Shown here: piece after piece, positions 19,233 to 26,967 of the stretch
Layout: each line of letters begins with the position of its first letter
Numbering within the stretch: the first letter of the stretch is position 1
Assembly: GCA_018241185.1 (NCBI GenBank)
Contig: JAFEEH010000202.1
Coordinates: 1 to 41,874, forward strand
Origin: Pseudomonadota bacterium
GTDB lineage: Bacteria; Pseudomonadota; Gammaproteobacteria; Burkholderiales; Burkholderiaceae_C
Direction of reading: 5' to 3'
DNA: 41,874 nt
Position numbers and translations under genes: made by a program
Notes under the pieces: model-generated
What the model was told of the DNA's origin: nothing
Database searches by the model: none
Seen by the model: the letters and a program-made list of their open reading frames with translations, nothing else

Positions 19233-20723
19233 ATGCTGTTCAACTCCTACGCGTTCATCTTCGTCTACTTTCCGATCGTCGTGATCGGCTTCTTCCTGAT
19301 CGGATGGCGCAACACGCGGGCGGCGGCCGGCTTCCTCGCCCTCGCATCGCTCTTCTTCTACGGCTGGTGGAGCGTCAAGGCGCTCCCGCTGCTCGTGGGC
19401 TCGATCTGCATCAACTACTGGTTCGGCCTGCGCCTGACGCCGCAGAACGAGCGCTCCGACGCGGGCCGCAAGCGGATGCTGGTCGTCGCGCTGACGGTCA
19501 ACCTCGTCGTGCTGGGGATCTTCAAGTACGCCGACTTCTTCGTGGCGAACATCAACGACGGGCTGGTCGCAGCGGGCATCGCACCCCTTCCCTTGCTGCA
19601 CGTCGCCCTGCCCATCGGCATCTCGTTCTACACCTTCACACAGATCGCCTTCCTGGTCGACTGCTGGCAGGGCAAGGTGCGCGAGCGCAGCTTCGTGCAC
19701 TACGTGCTCTTCGTCACCTACTTCCCGCACCTGATCGCGGGACCCGTGCTGCACCACGCGCAGATGATGCCGCAGTTCGCCAATCCGGCGACCTACCGCA
19801 TCGACACCAACAAGTTCGCACTCGGGCTGGCCATCTTCACCTTCGGCCTGGCCAAGAAGCTGCTGATCGCCGACAAGATGGGCCAGTACGCCGACATGGT
19901 GTTCCACGGCGTACAGGGTGGCACCGTGCCCGGCCTCGGCAGCTCGTGGTTCGGCGTGCTCGCGTACACGCTGCAGATCTACTTCGACTTCTCGGGTTAT
20001 TCCGACATGGCCGTGGGCCTGTCGCTGTGCCTGGGCGTGCACCTGCCGCTCAACTTCAACTCCCCCTACAAGTCGACCAGCATCATCGACTTCTGGCGAC
20101 GCTGGCACATCTCGCTGTCGACCTTTCTGCGCGACTACCTTTACATCCCGCTGGGCGGCAACCGCCTGGGCGAGGCGCGCCGCTATTTCAACCTCTTCCT
20201 CACGATGCTGCTGGGCGGCCTGTGGCACGGCGCGGCCTGGACCTTCGTGATCTGGGGCGCGCTGCACGGTGCGTTCCTCGTCGTCAACCACCTGTGGAAC
20301 GCCAAGGTGCGCAAGGGCCGTCCGCCGAGCCGATGGAGCGTACCGCTGCGCTGGCTGCTCACCTTCCTGTGCGTGATGGTGGCCTGGGTCGTGTTCCGCG
20401 CCGACAGCATGACCACGGCCATGCACCTCTACAAGGGCATGCTGGGCCTCAACGGCACGGAGCTGACGGCGTTCACCGAATTCAACATCCCCTACCGCAA
20501 GCCCGAGTTCTTCCAGACGTTGCTGGTGGGCCTCTTCATCTGCCTGGCGCTTCCGCCCACGATCACGCTGCAGCGTTGGGTGCCCCAAGTCCAGCGCCTG
20601 GCGCAACGGCCACAGCTGTCCCGCGTCGCCACCGTCTTGATCGCCTTGTTCTGCGTGGTGCTCCTGGGCCTCTCCATTTCCAAGCTCGGGACGTACAGCC
20701 CCTTCCTGTACTTCCAGTTCTGA
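19233..20723 (+). CDS. MBOAT-family O-acyltransferase (AlgI-like)
   Basis: A 496-residue polytopic membrane protein of the AlgI/DltB branch. Such proteins carry acyl groups, usually acetyl, across the membrane for O-acylation of a polysaccharide or peptidoglycan. Seen: FNSYAFIFVYFPIVV start, PIGISFYTFTQIAFLVDCWQ, LIAGPVLHHAQMMPQF, YFDFSGYSDMAVGLS, FWRRWHISLSTFLRDYLYIP. The putative catalytic region is LGGLWHGAAWTFVIWGALHG with His332 and His345. Its stop overlaps the next gene (TGATG), and that gene and its paralogue encode SGNH-like proteins, the usual partners of MBOAT proteins in O-acetylation systems. The substrate is unknown; the pilus neighbourhood may be coincidental. Confidence 0.93.
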   Translation: MLFNSYAFIFVYFPIVVIGFFLIGWRNTRAAAGFLALASLFFYGWWSVKALPLLVGSICINYWFGLRLTPQNERSDAGRKRMLVVALTVNLVVLGIFKYADFFVANINDGLVAAGIAPLPLLHVALPIGISFYTFTQIAFLVDCWQGKVRERSFVHYVLFVTYFPHLIAGPVLHHAQMMPQFANPATYRIDTNKFALGLAIFTFGLAKKLLIADKMGQYADMVFHGVQGGTVPGLGSSWFGVLAYTLQIYFDFSGYSDMAVGLSLCLGVHLPLNFNSPYKSTSIIDFWRRWHISLSTFLRDYLYIPLGGNRLGEARRYFNLFLTMLLGGLWHGAAWTFVIWGALHGAFLVVNHLWNAKVRKGRPPSRWSVPLRWLLTFLCVMVAWVVFRADSMTTAMHLYKGMLGLNGTELTAFTEFNIPYRKPEFFQTLLVGLFICLALPPTITLQRWVPQVQRLAQRPQLSRVATVLIALFCVVLLGLSISKLGTYSPFLYFQF

Positions 20724-21754
20724 TGCGTCCGGCGAAGCTCTGGTTGAGCATCTTTGCGACGGGCTTCGCCGTGATCGTGGCGATGATGGTCGTCACGCTT
20801 TTCACGCGCATCCCCGCGGGCGCGCTGACGCGCATCGGCCAGGTGTCGGAGTACCGCTTCGAGCCGCTGCGCCTGCCGCCACCGATCGATTTCTCGCTGA
20901 TCCGGCAGGCGCCCATCGATCAGGCCGACGTGTTCGTCATCGGCGACAGCTTCAGCCACTACTTCGCCTGGCAGACGGTCCTGGTCGCCGCGGGCTACAA
21001 AGTCGCGACCGTCCATTGGGACAAGGTGCCGACACCCTGCGGCGACATCGGTGCGTGGCTCCAGAGCGCCGGCTTTCGCGGCCGGCTGGTCCTCCTCGAG
21101 AGCATCGAGTTCCTGCTGCCCGAGCGCCTGGAGGCCATGCGCAGTTGCAAACCCATGGGCCGACAGCCGTTCGCGCCCAGCCCGACGCCGACGACGAATC
21201 CTTCGCATCCCCCGGCGGGCTTCGCGCTCAACACCAGTGCCAAGCTGACCAGCGGACTGGTCACCTATCTGCACACCCGCGAGGTGCTGAAGTCCAAGGA
21301 TCTGGTGACTTTCGAAGCCGGACGCTGGGGCAGTACCGTCTTCGCCAGTCCGGTCCAGGACGGCTGCCGCCAGTTCAGCAGCCGCATCTGCGACAAGAGC
21401 CTGTTCCTGGAGATCGAGCGCACCACCCCCGAGCTGTCTGTCGCGGACGCGGATTTCATGGCGCGCTTTTCCGAGCAGGCCCAGCCGCTGAAGCTGCGGT
21501 GGATGGTGATCCCCAACAAGACCACGGTCTACCTCGACACCCAGCGCAATACGGCCTTCGTCGCGCGCCTGCGTGCACTGGGCCTCGGGCCCGACCTGTT
21601 CTCCCTGGCGCAATCTGCACGCCGGGACATCCAAGATCTCTACTGGCCCAACGACAACCACTGGTCGATGGCAGGCCAGCTCTACTTCGGTCACCGCATG
21701 CTGGACGATGTGCGCGCAGCGATCGGAGAGCCGCACACGGATGCGCCGAAATGA
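20723..21754 (+). CDS. Membrane-anchored SGNH-like acyltransferase partner, copy 1
   Basis: A 343-residue protein with one N-terminal membrane helix (about residues 6-27), the rest predicted periplasmic. The nucleophile motif VFVIGDSFSHYF places Ser76, and PNDNHWSMAGQ places Asp311 and His313. WMVIPNKTTVYLD lies between. These resemble the SGNH/AlgJ-AlgX superfamily, although GDS comes before the D-x-H motif here. The role is probably final acetyl transfer after the MBOAT protein, with which translation is coupled. It is a paralogue of the gene at 21842, with the same motif order and the same N-terminal pattern (TRIGxxSExxF). Family and substrate are inferred. Confidence 0.75.
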   Translation: MRPAKLWLSIFATGFAVIVAMMVVTLFTRIPAGALTRIGQVSEYRFEPLRLPPPIDFSLIRQAPIDQADVFVIGDSFSHYFAWQTVLVAAGYKVATVHWDKVPTPCGDIGAWLQSAGFRGRLVLLESIEFLLPERLEAMRSCKPMGRQPFAPSPTPTTNPSHPPAGFALNTSAKLTSGLVTYLHTREVLKSKDLVTFEAGRWGSTVFASPVQDGCRQFSSRICDKSLFLEIERTTPELSVADADFMARFSEQAQPLKLRWMVIPNKTTVYLDTQRNTAFVARLRALGLGPDLFSLAQSARRDIQDLYWPNDNHWSMAGQLYFGHRMLDDVRAAIGEPHTDAPK

Positions 21755-21767
21755 CACAACCCCCACG

Positions 21768-21838
21768 CTCCCCCGCTTCGCGCGGTCCGCTGCCCCCCGA
21801 GGGGGCGCGTCAGTCGCTTCGGGCGGCCGGGCGCGACT
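21768..21838 (+). repeat. Dispersed repeat R2, copy a (between the SGNH genes)
   Basis: Begins CCCCCACGCTCCCCCGCTTC and continues through CTGCCCCCCGAGGGGGCG to GGCCGGGC. The first 45 bp match the inverted copies at 26872-26955 and 28226-28296 closely. It fills the gap between the two paralogous genes. Confidence 0.85.
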
Positions 21839-21841
21839 GAT

Positions 21842-22861
21842 ATGAAGAAAGTCGCCTCGCTCTGGCTCGCCACCTTCGGGGTGGGCTTCGCCATCATCTC
21901 CGCGCTGCTGGTCTGGACGCTGTTCACGCCGGCGCCCTATGGCGACCTCACGCGCATCGGCAGGCTGTCGGAAACGCAGTTCGGCTGGCGGCACGATCCG
22001 CCGGTGCTCGATCCCGCCCACCTGCGCGCGGTGCCGCTCGATCAGGCCGACATCCTGGTGCTGGGCGACAGCTTCTCGATGACCTACCGCTGGCAGGCGG
22101 CCCTCGTGGAGGCAGGCTACAAGGTGAGCACCACCTACTGGGGCCAGATCGGCTACATGTGCGGCGATTTCACCGACTGGGTGCGCAAACAGGGCTTCAA
22201 GGGACGGATGGTGATCGTGGAAAGCGTGGAGCGTGCCTTCGACGAACGCATGCGGCGCAGCGAGCAATGCGCCCACATGGTCGATCGCCGGCTCGAGCTG
22301 AAGACCGAGCCGTTCCTCGGCCCCCTGACGCAGAAGCCGCCGCCGGGTCTGAACTGGGCCGCCAAGCTCACGACCGGCCCCATCACGTGGTTCAACACCC
22401 GCAAGGCGATGCGCGCGCGTGGCGACACCCAGCACGGGGACGAAACCCTGGTGCGCCTGGTTCCGGACGGCTGCAAGCAGTTCTCCCACCTCGCCTGCGA
22501 CCGCGTGCCCTTCTTCAAGGAAGACATCGACAATGGTCCGCTGACGGCGCAGACCTTCGAGCGCATGCAGCGCCTCACCGCGGCCAATCCATCGCTGGAC
22601 CTGCTGTGGATGATCATCCCGAACAAGACCACGGTGTACCTCGACCCGCAGCACTCTTCGCCGTTTGTCTCGCTCATGAAGGCGCACCCGGCCCTGGGCC
22701 CCGATCTCTTCACGTGGGCCCAGAAGGCCCGCTTCGCGACCCAGGACTTCTACTTCCCCAACGACACGCACCTGTCGATGCTGGGACAGGTTTCGCTGGG
22801 ACAAGCCATGGTGCAGGAGGTGAAGAAGCGCCTGGACCCCGGCAACCGGGCAGGCTCATGA
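21842..22861 (+). CDS. Membrane-anchored SGNH-like acyltransferase partner, copy 2
   Basis: A 339-residue paralogue of the preceding gene. An N-terminal helix spans about residues 8-29. ILVLGDSFSMTYRW places Ser77; FPNDTHLSMLGQ places Asp308 and His310; LWMIIPNKTTVYLDPQH is almost identical to the first copy. Conserved cysteines (MCGDF, GCKQFSHLACD) suggest periplasmic disulfides. The two copies could act on different positions or acceptors, or as acyl-transfer and esterase partners; nothing here decides. An R2 repeat separates the copies. The gene ends 46 bp before zapD. Confidence 0.75.
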   Translation: MKKVASLWLATFGVGFAIISALLVWTLFTPAPYGDLTRIGRLSETQFGWRHDPPVLDPAHLRAVPLDQADILVLGDSFSMTYRWQAALVEAGYKVSTTYWGQIGYMCGDFTDWVRKQGFKGRMVIVESVERAFDERMRRSEQCAHMVDRRLELKTEPFLGPLTQKPPPGLNWAAKLTTGPITWFNTRKAMRARGDTQHGDETLVRLVPDGCKQFSHLACDRVPFFKEDIDNGPLTAQTFERMQRLTAANPSLDLLWMIIPNKTTVYLDPQHSSPFVSLMKAHPALGPDLFTWAQKARFATQDFYFPNDTHLSMLGQVSLGQAMVQEVKKRLDPGNRAGS

Positions 22862-22907
22862 AGCTATCATGGGCCGTCGAAGCGGTTGTTCCAACCTCGC
22901 AAGCGAC

Positions 22908-23663
22908 GTGATCCTTTACGAATACCCCTTCAACGAGCGCATTCGCACGTACCTGCGCCTGGAGCACCTGTTCCGGCGCCTGGGCGAACTGGTGCCCGGA
23001 GAACCGGCGCTCTCGCACCACTACGCGGTGGTCACGATCTTCGAGATCATGGACGTCGCCGCGCGCGCCGACCTCAAGGCCGATGTGCTGCGCGACCTCG
23101 ACAAGCACAAGGCCGTGTTCAACGGCTACCGCGGCAATCCGGCCATCCAGGAGTCGGTGCTCGACCAGGTCATCGGGCAACTCGAGCGCAACTTCGCCAC
23201 CCTCAACGCGATGCCCGGCAAGGCCGGGCAGGCGCTCACCGAGAACGAATGGCTCATGGGCGTCCGCAGCCGCGTGGGCATTCCCGCCGGCACCTGCGAG
23301 TTCGACCTCCCCGCCTACTATGCCTGGCAGCACCGCAGCAGTGCCGATCGCCGCAAGGACCTGGAGCGCTGGGCCGCCACGCTCGCGCCGCTGGCCGAAT
23401 CGGTGTTCCTGCTGCTCAAGTTGCTGCGCGACGCCGACGTGCCCTACAAGGTGATGGCGGCCGGCGGCCAGTTCCAGCAGAGCCTGCCGCAGGGGCGCAG
23501 CTTCCAGTTGCTGCGTCTGCGCATCGACCCGGCCCTCGGCCTGGTGCCCGAAATCAGCGGCAACCGCCTCATGGTGTCGGTGCGCCTGATGCGCCAAGAG
23601 GCCGACGACAAACTGCATCCCAGCACGGAGGATGCACCGTTCGAGCTGACCCTGTGCGCATGA
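22908..23663 (+). CDS. zapD: Cell division protein ZapD
   Basis: A cytoplasmic protein that binds the FtsZ C-terminal tail and bundles FtsZ filaments in the division ring. With the GTG start at 22908 it has 251 residues and begins (M)[20 protein letters not shown], the conserved ZapD N-terminus. [37 protein letters not shown] and [17 protein letters not shown] are also typical. An ATG at 22869 would add 13 residues (MGRRSGCSNLASD) that look unrelated to the family, so the GTG is preferred, although no clear Shine-Dalgarno is seen. It is followed by yacG as in many Proteobacteria. Confidence 0.95.
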   Translation: MILYEYPFNERIRTYLRLEHLFRRLGELVPGEPALSHHYAVVTIFEIMDVAARADLKADVLRDLDKHKAVFNGYRGNPAIQESVLDQVIGQLERNFATLNAMPGKAGQALTENEWLMGVRSRVGIPAGTCEFDLPAYYAWQHRSSADRRKDLERWAATLAPLAESVFLLLKLLRDADVPYKVMAAGGQFQQSLPQGRSFQLLRLRIDPALGLVPEISGNRLMVSVRLMRQEADDKLHPSTEDAPFELTLCA

Positions 23664-23724
23664 GCGCTGCTCGGCCGCTCCGGAGGCGCTCGCGCCCGCA
23701 GTGCGCAGCACGGAGGGTCATCCA

Positions 23725-23931
23725 ATGAGCCCGCAGTCCGGCACCGTGCGCACCGTCCCCTGCCCGGCCTGTGGCGAGGACGCCCGCTACGCCGCCGACA
23801 ACCCCTACCGCCCTTTCTGCAGCGCGCGCTGCAAGGGCATCGACCTGGGCGCGTGGGCCAGCGAACAGTTCCGCATGCCGACCGAAGCTCCGCCGGAAGA
23901 CAGCCCCTTCGGCGACCCCAAGGCGCAATAG
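23725..23931 (+). CDS. yacG: DNA gyrase inhibitor / zinc-binding protein YacG
   Basis: A 68-residue protein with four zinc cysteines in CPACGEDAR and [13 protein letters not shown]; in E. coli YacG binds GyrB and inhibits gyrase. [19 protein letters not shown] is the family signature. The ATG at 23725 has GGAGGG about 9 nt upstream; a GTG at 23701 would extend it but adds nothing conserved. Its stop is convergent with the PPC-domain gene, with repeat R1 copy E between. Confidence 0.95.
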   Translation: MSPQSGTVRTVPCPACGEDARYAADNPYRPFCSARCKGIDLGAWASEQFRMPTEAPPEDSPFGDPKAQ

Positions 23932-23948
23932 CCCAGCCATCCAGGCTT

Positions 23949-24010
23949 CAGGCCGAATCGGCCGCCAGCGCCCGTCCAGCTTGCGCGAGGCGCTACGAAT
24001 TTCATAGCAA
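23949..24010 (+). repeat. Dispersed palindromic repeat R1, copy E (convergent gene junction)
   Basis: GGCCGAATCGGCC, then AGCGCCCGTCCAGC and the core GCTAC (23992-23996) ... ATAGC (24004-24008). It occupies most of the yacG / PPC-protein convergent gap. Confidence 0.8.
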
Positions 24011-24025
24011 TCGGCAGATGCGTGG

Positions 24026-24463
24026 TCAGGGCAGACACCGAACCTGCAGCTCGGCATAGCCCGTCGCCGCGTCGGGGCCGCGCCCCAGCACCCAGCCCAC
24101 GGGCCGGCACAGCAGCACCTCGGCCGTGGTGCGCACCCGGTTGCCGTGCACGAGGTGTCCCCCCACCACCTGCCCCTGCCCGCCCGACAGCGCGATGTGC
24201 AGGTGCGCACCGTCGCGGGTGAGCGTGCCGGCCAGGCCAAGGATCTCCCACGGCCCATCGAAGTGCGTGGCGGCGTCGCGGGCGGCCAGGCGCAATTGGG
24301 CGTCCTGCAGGCTGCCGATGCCGCTCACGACGAAGCAGCCGTCGGGCGCGAAACCGGCGGCCGCCTCCTCCAGCGCGCGACGCAGGTCTGCGCCCGGCGG
24401 CAGGCGCAGCGGCAGGAAGGCGGTGTCGGGCGTCATGGGCGATCCGGCGGGCGCTGGCTGCAT
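24026..24463 (-). CDS. PPC (DUF296) domain protein
   Basis: A 145-residue single-domain protein of the PPC/PCC family, which includes plant AT-hook regulators and many bacterial proteins of unclear role. Family features seen are FVVSGIGSLQDAQLR, LAGTLTRDGAHLHIALS and GQVVGGHLVHGNRV, ending with a conserved strand before LQVRCLP. The start at 24463 has CAGGAG 7 nt upstream, so the preceding MQPAPAGSP is probably translated. It lies 24 bp after the deaminase gene on the same strand and is likely co-transcribed. DNA binding is not certain. Confidence 0.85.
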   Translation of the reverse strand: MQPAPAGSPMTPDTAFLPLRLPPGADLRRALEEAAAGFAPDGCFVVSGIGSLQDAQLRLAARDAATHFDGPWEILGLAGTLTRDGAHLHIALSGGQGQVVGGHLVHGNRVRTTAEVLLCRPVGWVLGRGPDAATGYAELQVRCLP

Positions 24464-24487
24464 CGGCAGGCTCCTGTCCTGGCAGAT

Positions 24488-25825
24488 TCAGAACTGCATC
24501 GTCACCGCGTCGCACACGCGGTAGGCCTCGTCGACGATCGGCATCCAGTGCCACTTGTCGAAGGTGGTGCAGGGATGCGAGATGCCCAGGCCGATGCGCT
24601 CGCCGACCGCCGGTGCCTGCGCCGCGAGCGCCGCATCGCCGGCGTCCCAGCGCAGGTACGCATGCTGGTCGTTGAGCGCATCGATGCGCCAACCGGCCGG
24701 CACCGGCTGCGCCGTGCGCTGCCCGGCCGCCGCGCGTGCGATGGGCACCGGCATCCCCATGTCGAAGGACAGGTCGCGCTTGCCAGCGCCGACGATGGCC
24801 AGGCCAGGCTCGGGGCAGGACTGCACCAGTGCCCACACCTCGAGCGCGGGCCGCAGCGCATCGGCGCAGCCGCAGCCCAGGCGTGGCGCCATCGCCTCCA
24901 TCATTCGGGTGTAGGTGCCGTGGTCGTGCGTGACGTAGCAGCCCGAACGCAGCAATCCACGCACCGGACGGCCCAGTGCGGGGGTCAGTCGCGCCGCCAC
25001 CAGGTCGAACACGGCCGAGCCGCCGGCCGAGACGATGACCTCCTCGCCCTCGAACAGGCCCTCGCGCACGCACGCGGCCGCCACCGCGTCGACGCGGTCC
25101 ATCAGGGTGTCGACCCAGGCGCGGTCGGCACCGCTCTCCCCCTTGGCCCACAGCCCCTCGTAGCACTCGATGCCGGCCAGGTGCACCGCCGGGCTGGCGC
25201 GGAGCGCACGCGCCAGGGCCAGTGCCTCGTCTTCACTGCGCACCCCGGTACGGCCGCCGCCGAAGCCGATCTCCAACAGCACCTCGAAGGGCGGGACGGG
25301 ATCGGCCTGACGCGCGTGCCACGTCTCGATCAAAGCCAGCTGCGGCGCCGAATCGACCAGGAAGATCACGCGCAGGTCCGCATGCCGGCGGCGCAGTGCG
25401 GCCAGGTGCGCCAGGTCGGACGCGTCCATCATCTCGTTGGCGATCAGGGCTCGCCGCACGCCCGCCGCCACGCCCACGGCCACCTGCATCACGGTGGCGA
25501 AGGTGATGCCCCAGGCGCCCGCCTCGAGCTGGCGGCGAAAGAGCTGCGGCGACATCGTGGTCTTGCCGTGCGGCACCAGCTCCACGCCCCAAGCGCGCGT
25601 GCGCTCGGCCATCCAGGCGATGTTGTGGGCCAGCGCCTCGCGCTTGAGCACCGCGACAGGCAGCGGCAGGTCGCCGGCGAGCACGTTCCAGCCCTGCACG
25701 CCGACCTCGGACGCGGCGAGCGCCGGCCCGTCGTGCGGCCAGCCCTTGAGCGGGGGAACGAGCATCGGATCGTGGACAGGCGAAGCGGACGTCGCAGCGA
25801 GCGCAACGGAAGACATCGAAGACAT
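24488..25825 (-). CDS. Fold-type III PLP amino-acid deaminase (D-serine dehydratase/D-threonine aldolase-like)
   Basis: A PLP enzyme of the alanine-racemase fold. PLP-binding Lys88 lies in VELVPHGKTTMSP. The barrel shows LIANEMMDASDL, FEVLLEIGFGGGRTGVR and LAGIECYEGLW. The C-terminal domain ends with GISHPCTTFDKWHWMPIVDE, whose His and Cys resemble the zinc ligands of D-serine dehydratase-like proteins. The likely reaction is deamination or aldol cleavage of a D-hydroxy-amino acid; the substrate is not determined. The ATG at 25825 (MSSMSSVALAA, 446 residues) is preferred over the open frame to 25873; the ATG at 25816 is a close alternative. Confidence 0.85.
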   Translation of the reverse strand: MSSMSSVALAATSASPVHDPMLVPPLKGWPHDGPALAASEVGVQGWNVLAGDLPLPVAVLKREALAHNIAWMAERTRAWGVELVPHGKTTMSPQLFRRQLEAGAWGITFATVMQVAVGVAAGVRRALIANEMMDASDLAHLAALRRRHADLRVIFLVDSAPQLALIETWHARQADPVPPFEVLLEIGFGGGRTGVRSEDEALALARALRASPAVHLAGIECYEGLWAKGESGADRAWVDTLMDRVDAVAAACVREGLFEGEEVIVSAGGSAVFDLVAARLTPALGRPVRGLLRSGCYVTHDHGTYTRMMEAMAPRLGCGCADALRPALEVWALVQSCPEPGLAIVGAGKRDLSFDMGMPVPIARAAAGQRTAQPVPAGWRIDALNDQHAYLRWDAGDAALAAQAPAVGERIGLGISHPCTTFDKWHWMPIVDEAYRVCDAVTMQF

Positions 25826-25872
25826 CGGGTGATCGTAGTGCGCAGGCGCCCATCGGCACGCGCGCGCCCTCA

Positions 25873-25945
25873 AAAGCCAAAGTGCAATCGGCCGCCAGCG
25901 CCCGCCCCGCCTGCGTTGGCGCCGAATTCATCACATTCGTGACGA
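25873..25945 (+). repeat. Dispersed palindromic repeat R1, copy F (degenerate)
   Basis: AATCGGCCGCCAGCGCCCG matches copy E exactly for this stretch, but the core is decayed (GCCGAATTCATCACATTCGTGAC). It lies within 25826-26193, the longest gene-poor stretch of the window (368 bp), which otherwise holds only the remnant at 25953-26116. Confidence 0.65.
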
Positions 25946-25952
25946 GTTCGAT

Positions 25953-26116
25953 TCAGCGCCTGGCGACGACGAGGTGCGCCTGGATCTTCCCAGCCACCGG
26001 CGCATCGCGCGCCCCGATCTCGCCGCGCAACGGCGTGCCCTGGCAATACGCGGCGGCGGCAGCCTGCGCCGACACCGCCCGGTCGCGCCCGCGAACACCG
26101 TGTCGTTGTGTGCCAT
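25953..26116 (-). pseudogene. Probable remnant of a SAM methyltransferase gene (internal deletion and frame change)
   Basis: A perfect AGGAGG (26121-26126 on the minus strand) stands 4 nt before an ATG at 26116 that opens MAHNDTVFAGA. Many class I methyltransferases start in a similar way (xDxVFAGSxPxxY). After about 12 codons the frame loses sense. Another frame then reads DRAVSAQAAAAAYCQG and GARDAPVAGKIQAHLVVARR to a stop at 25953, like the C-terminus of that family. The middle of about 200 residues is missing. I read this as a gene reduced to its two ends; the family call is from memory and tentative. Confidence 0.4.
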
Positions 26117-26193
26117 GCGACCTCCTGCTGAGCGGCGGGAGCGCGATGGTGAACCTGCGCCCCGCGGCCGTCAACGCCGCTGGCGACGTGCGA

Positions 26194-26967
26194 TCAGCCG
26201 GCCAGGCGCCCCTCGACCAGCCGCAGCTGCCGGTCGCAGCGCGCCGCCAGCGCGTCGTCGTGCGTGACCATCACGAAAGCCGTGCCGCGCTCGCGCGCCA
26301 GCTGCAGCATCAGGGCGAAGACGCCATCGGCGGTGCCCCGGTCCAGGTTGCCCGTGGGCTCGTCGGCCAGCACGCAGGCCGGCTGCGTGACCAGCGCGCG
26401 TGCGATGGCCACGCGCTGGCGCTCGCCGCCCGACAGCTCGGCGGGCCGGTGCTGCACGCGCTGGCCCAGGCCGACGGCGGTCAGGATGCCGCGCGCCGCC
26501 TCGTGCGCCTCGTGCGTGGTCTGGCGGCGGATGCGCAGCGGCATGGCGACGTTGTCGAGCGCGCTGAATTCCGGCAGCAGGTGGTGGAACTGGTAGACAA
26601 AGCCCAGGTGCTGATTGCGCAGCCGGCCCTGCGCGGCCGGGTCGAGCCGCGCGAAAGCCTGGCCCATCAGCGTGAGCGTGCCGGCCGTGGGCGCGTCCAG
26701 CCCGCCCATGAGGTGCAGCAGCGTGCTCTTGCCCGAGCCCGAAGCACCGACGATGGCCAGCGTCTCGCCGGCGCGCACATCCAGGTCGATGCCGTGCAGC
26801 ACCGTGAGGTCGATGCGGCCTTCGTGGAAGCGCTTGGTGAGGCCGCGGGCTTCGAGGACGACCGGCGGGGAAGCGCCGCCGCCGGGCCGCCCCAAGGCGG
26901 CGCCCATCCCCTCGGGGGGCAGCGAACCTCGCGAAGCGGGGAGCGTGGGGGCGGACATCTCACTCAT
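26194..26967 (-). CDS. lolD: Lipoprotein-releasing ABC transporter ATPase LolD, with repeat-derived N-terminal tail
   Basis: The cytoplasmic ATPase of the LolCDE complex, which extracts outer-membrane lipoproteins from the inner membrane for LolA. Walker A is [12 protein letters not shown], the signature is [15 protein letters not shown] and Walker B is [32 protein letters not shown] is typical of LolD. The conserved domain starts at [15 protein letters not shown], about residue 36. Residues 5-32 ([16 protein letters not shown]...) are encoded by repeat R2 copy b. No in-frame ATG or GTG lies between the repeat and the domain, so the tail is probably translated. The start overlaps the lolC/E stop by 8 bp. 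Confidence 0.95.
   Translation of the reverse strand: MSEMSAPTLPASRGSLPPEGMGAALGRPGGGASPPVVLEARGLTKRFHEGRIDLTVLHGIDLDVRAGETLAIVGASGSGKSTLLHLMGGLDAPTAGTLTLMGQAFARLDPAAQGRLRNQHLGFVYQFHHLLPEFSALDNVAMPLRIRRQTTHEAHEAARGILTAVGLGQRVQHRPAELSGGERQRVAIARALVTQPACVLADEPTGNLDRGTADGVFALMLQLARERGTAFVMVTHDDALAARCDRQLRLVEGRLAG
26872..26955 (-). repeat. Dispersed repeat R2, copy b (inside lolD)
   Basis: Read on the minus strand it begins CCCCCACGCTCCCCGCTTC and includes GCTGCCCCCCGAGGGGA, matching copy a (21768) over about 45 bp. It continues with a GGCGCCGCCTTGGGGCGGC hairpin. It lies entirely within the first 32 codons of lolD, in frame. Confidence 0.85.

Noticed and set aside
18593-21754. 1053-codon open frame on the plus strand
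   Set aside because: Its first part is an out-of-frame reading of coaE and the MBOAT gene (Arg/Pro-rich). Only the last 343 codons, from 20723, are the real SGNH-like gene.
22856-22875. AGCTATCATGG before zapD as another R1 copy
   Set aside because: Only half of the core is present, with no ATAGC partner and no CAGCGCCCG arm.
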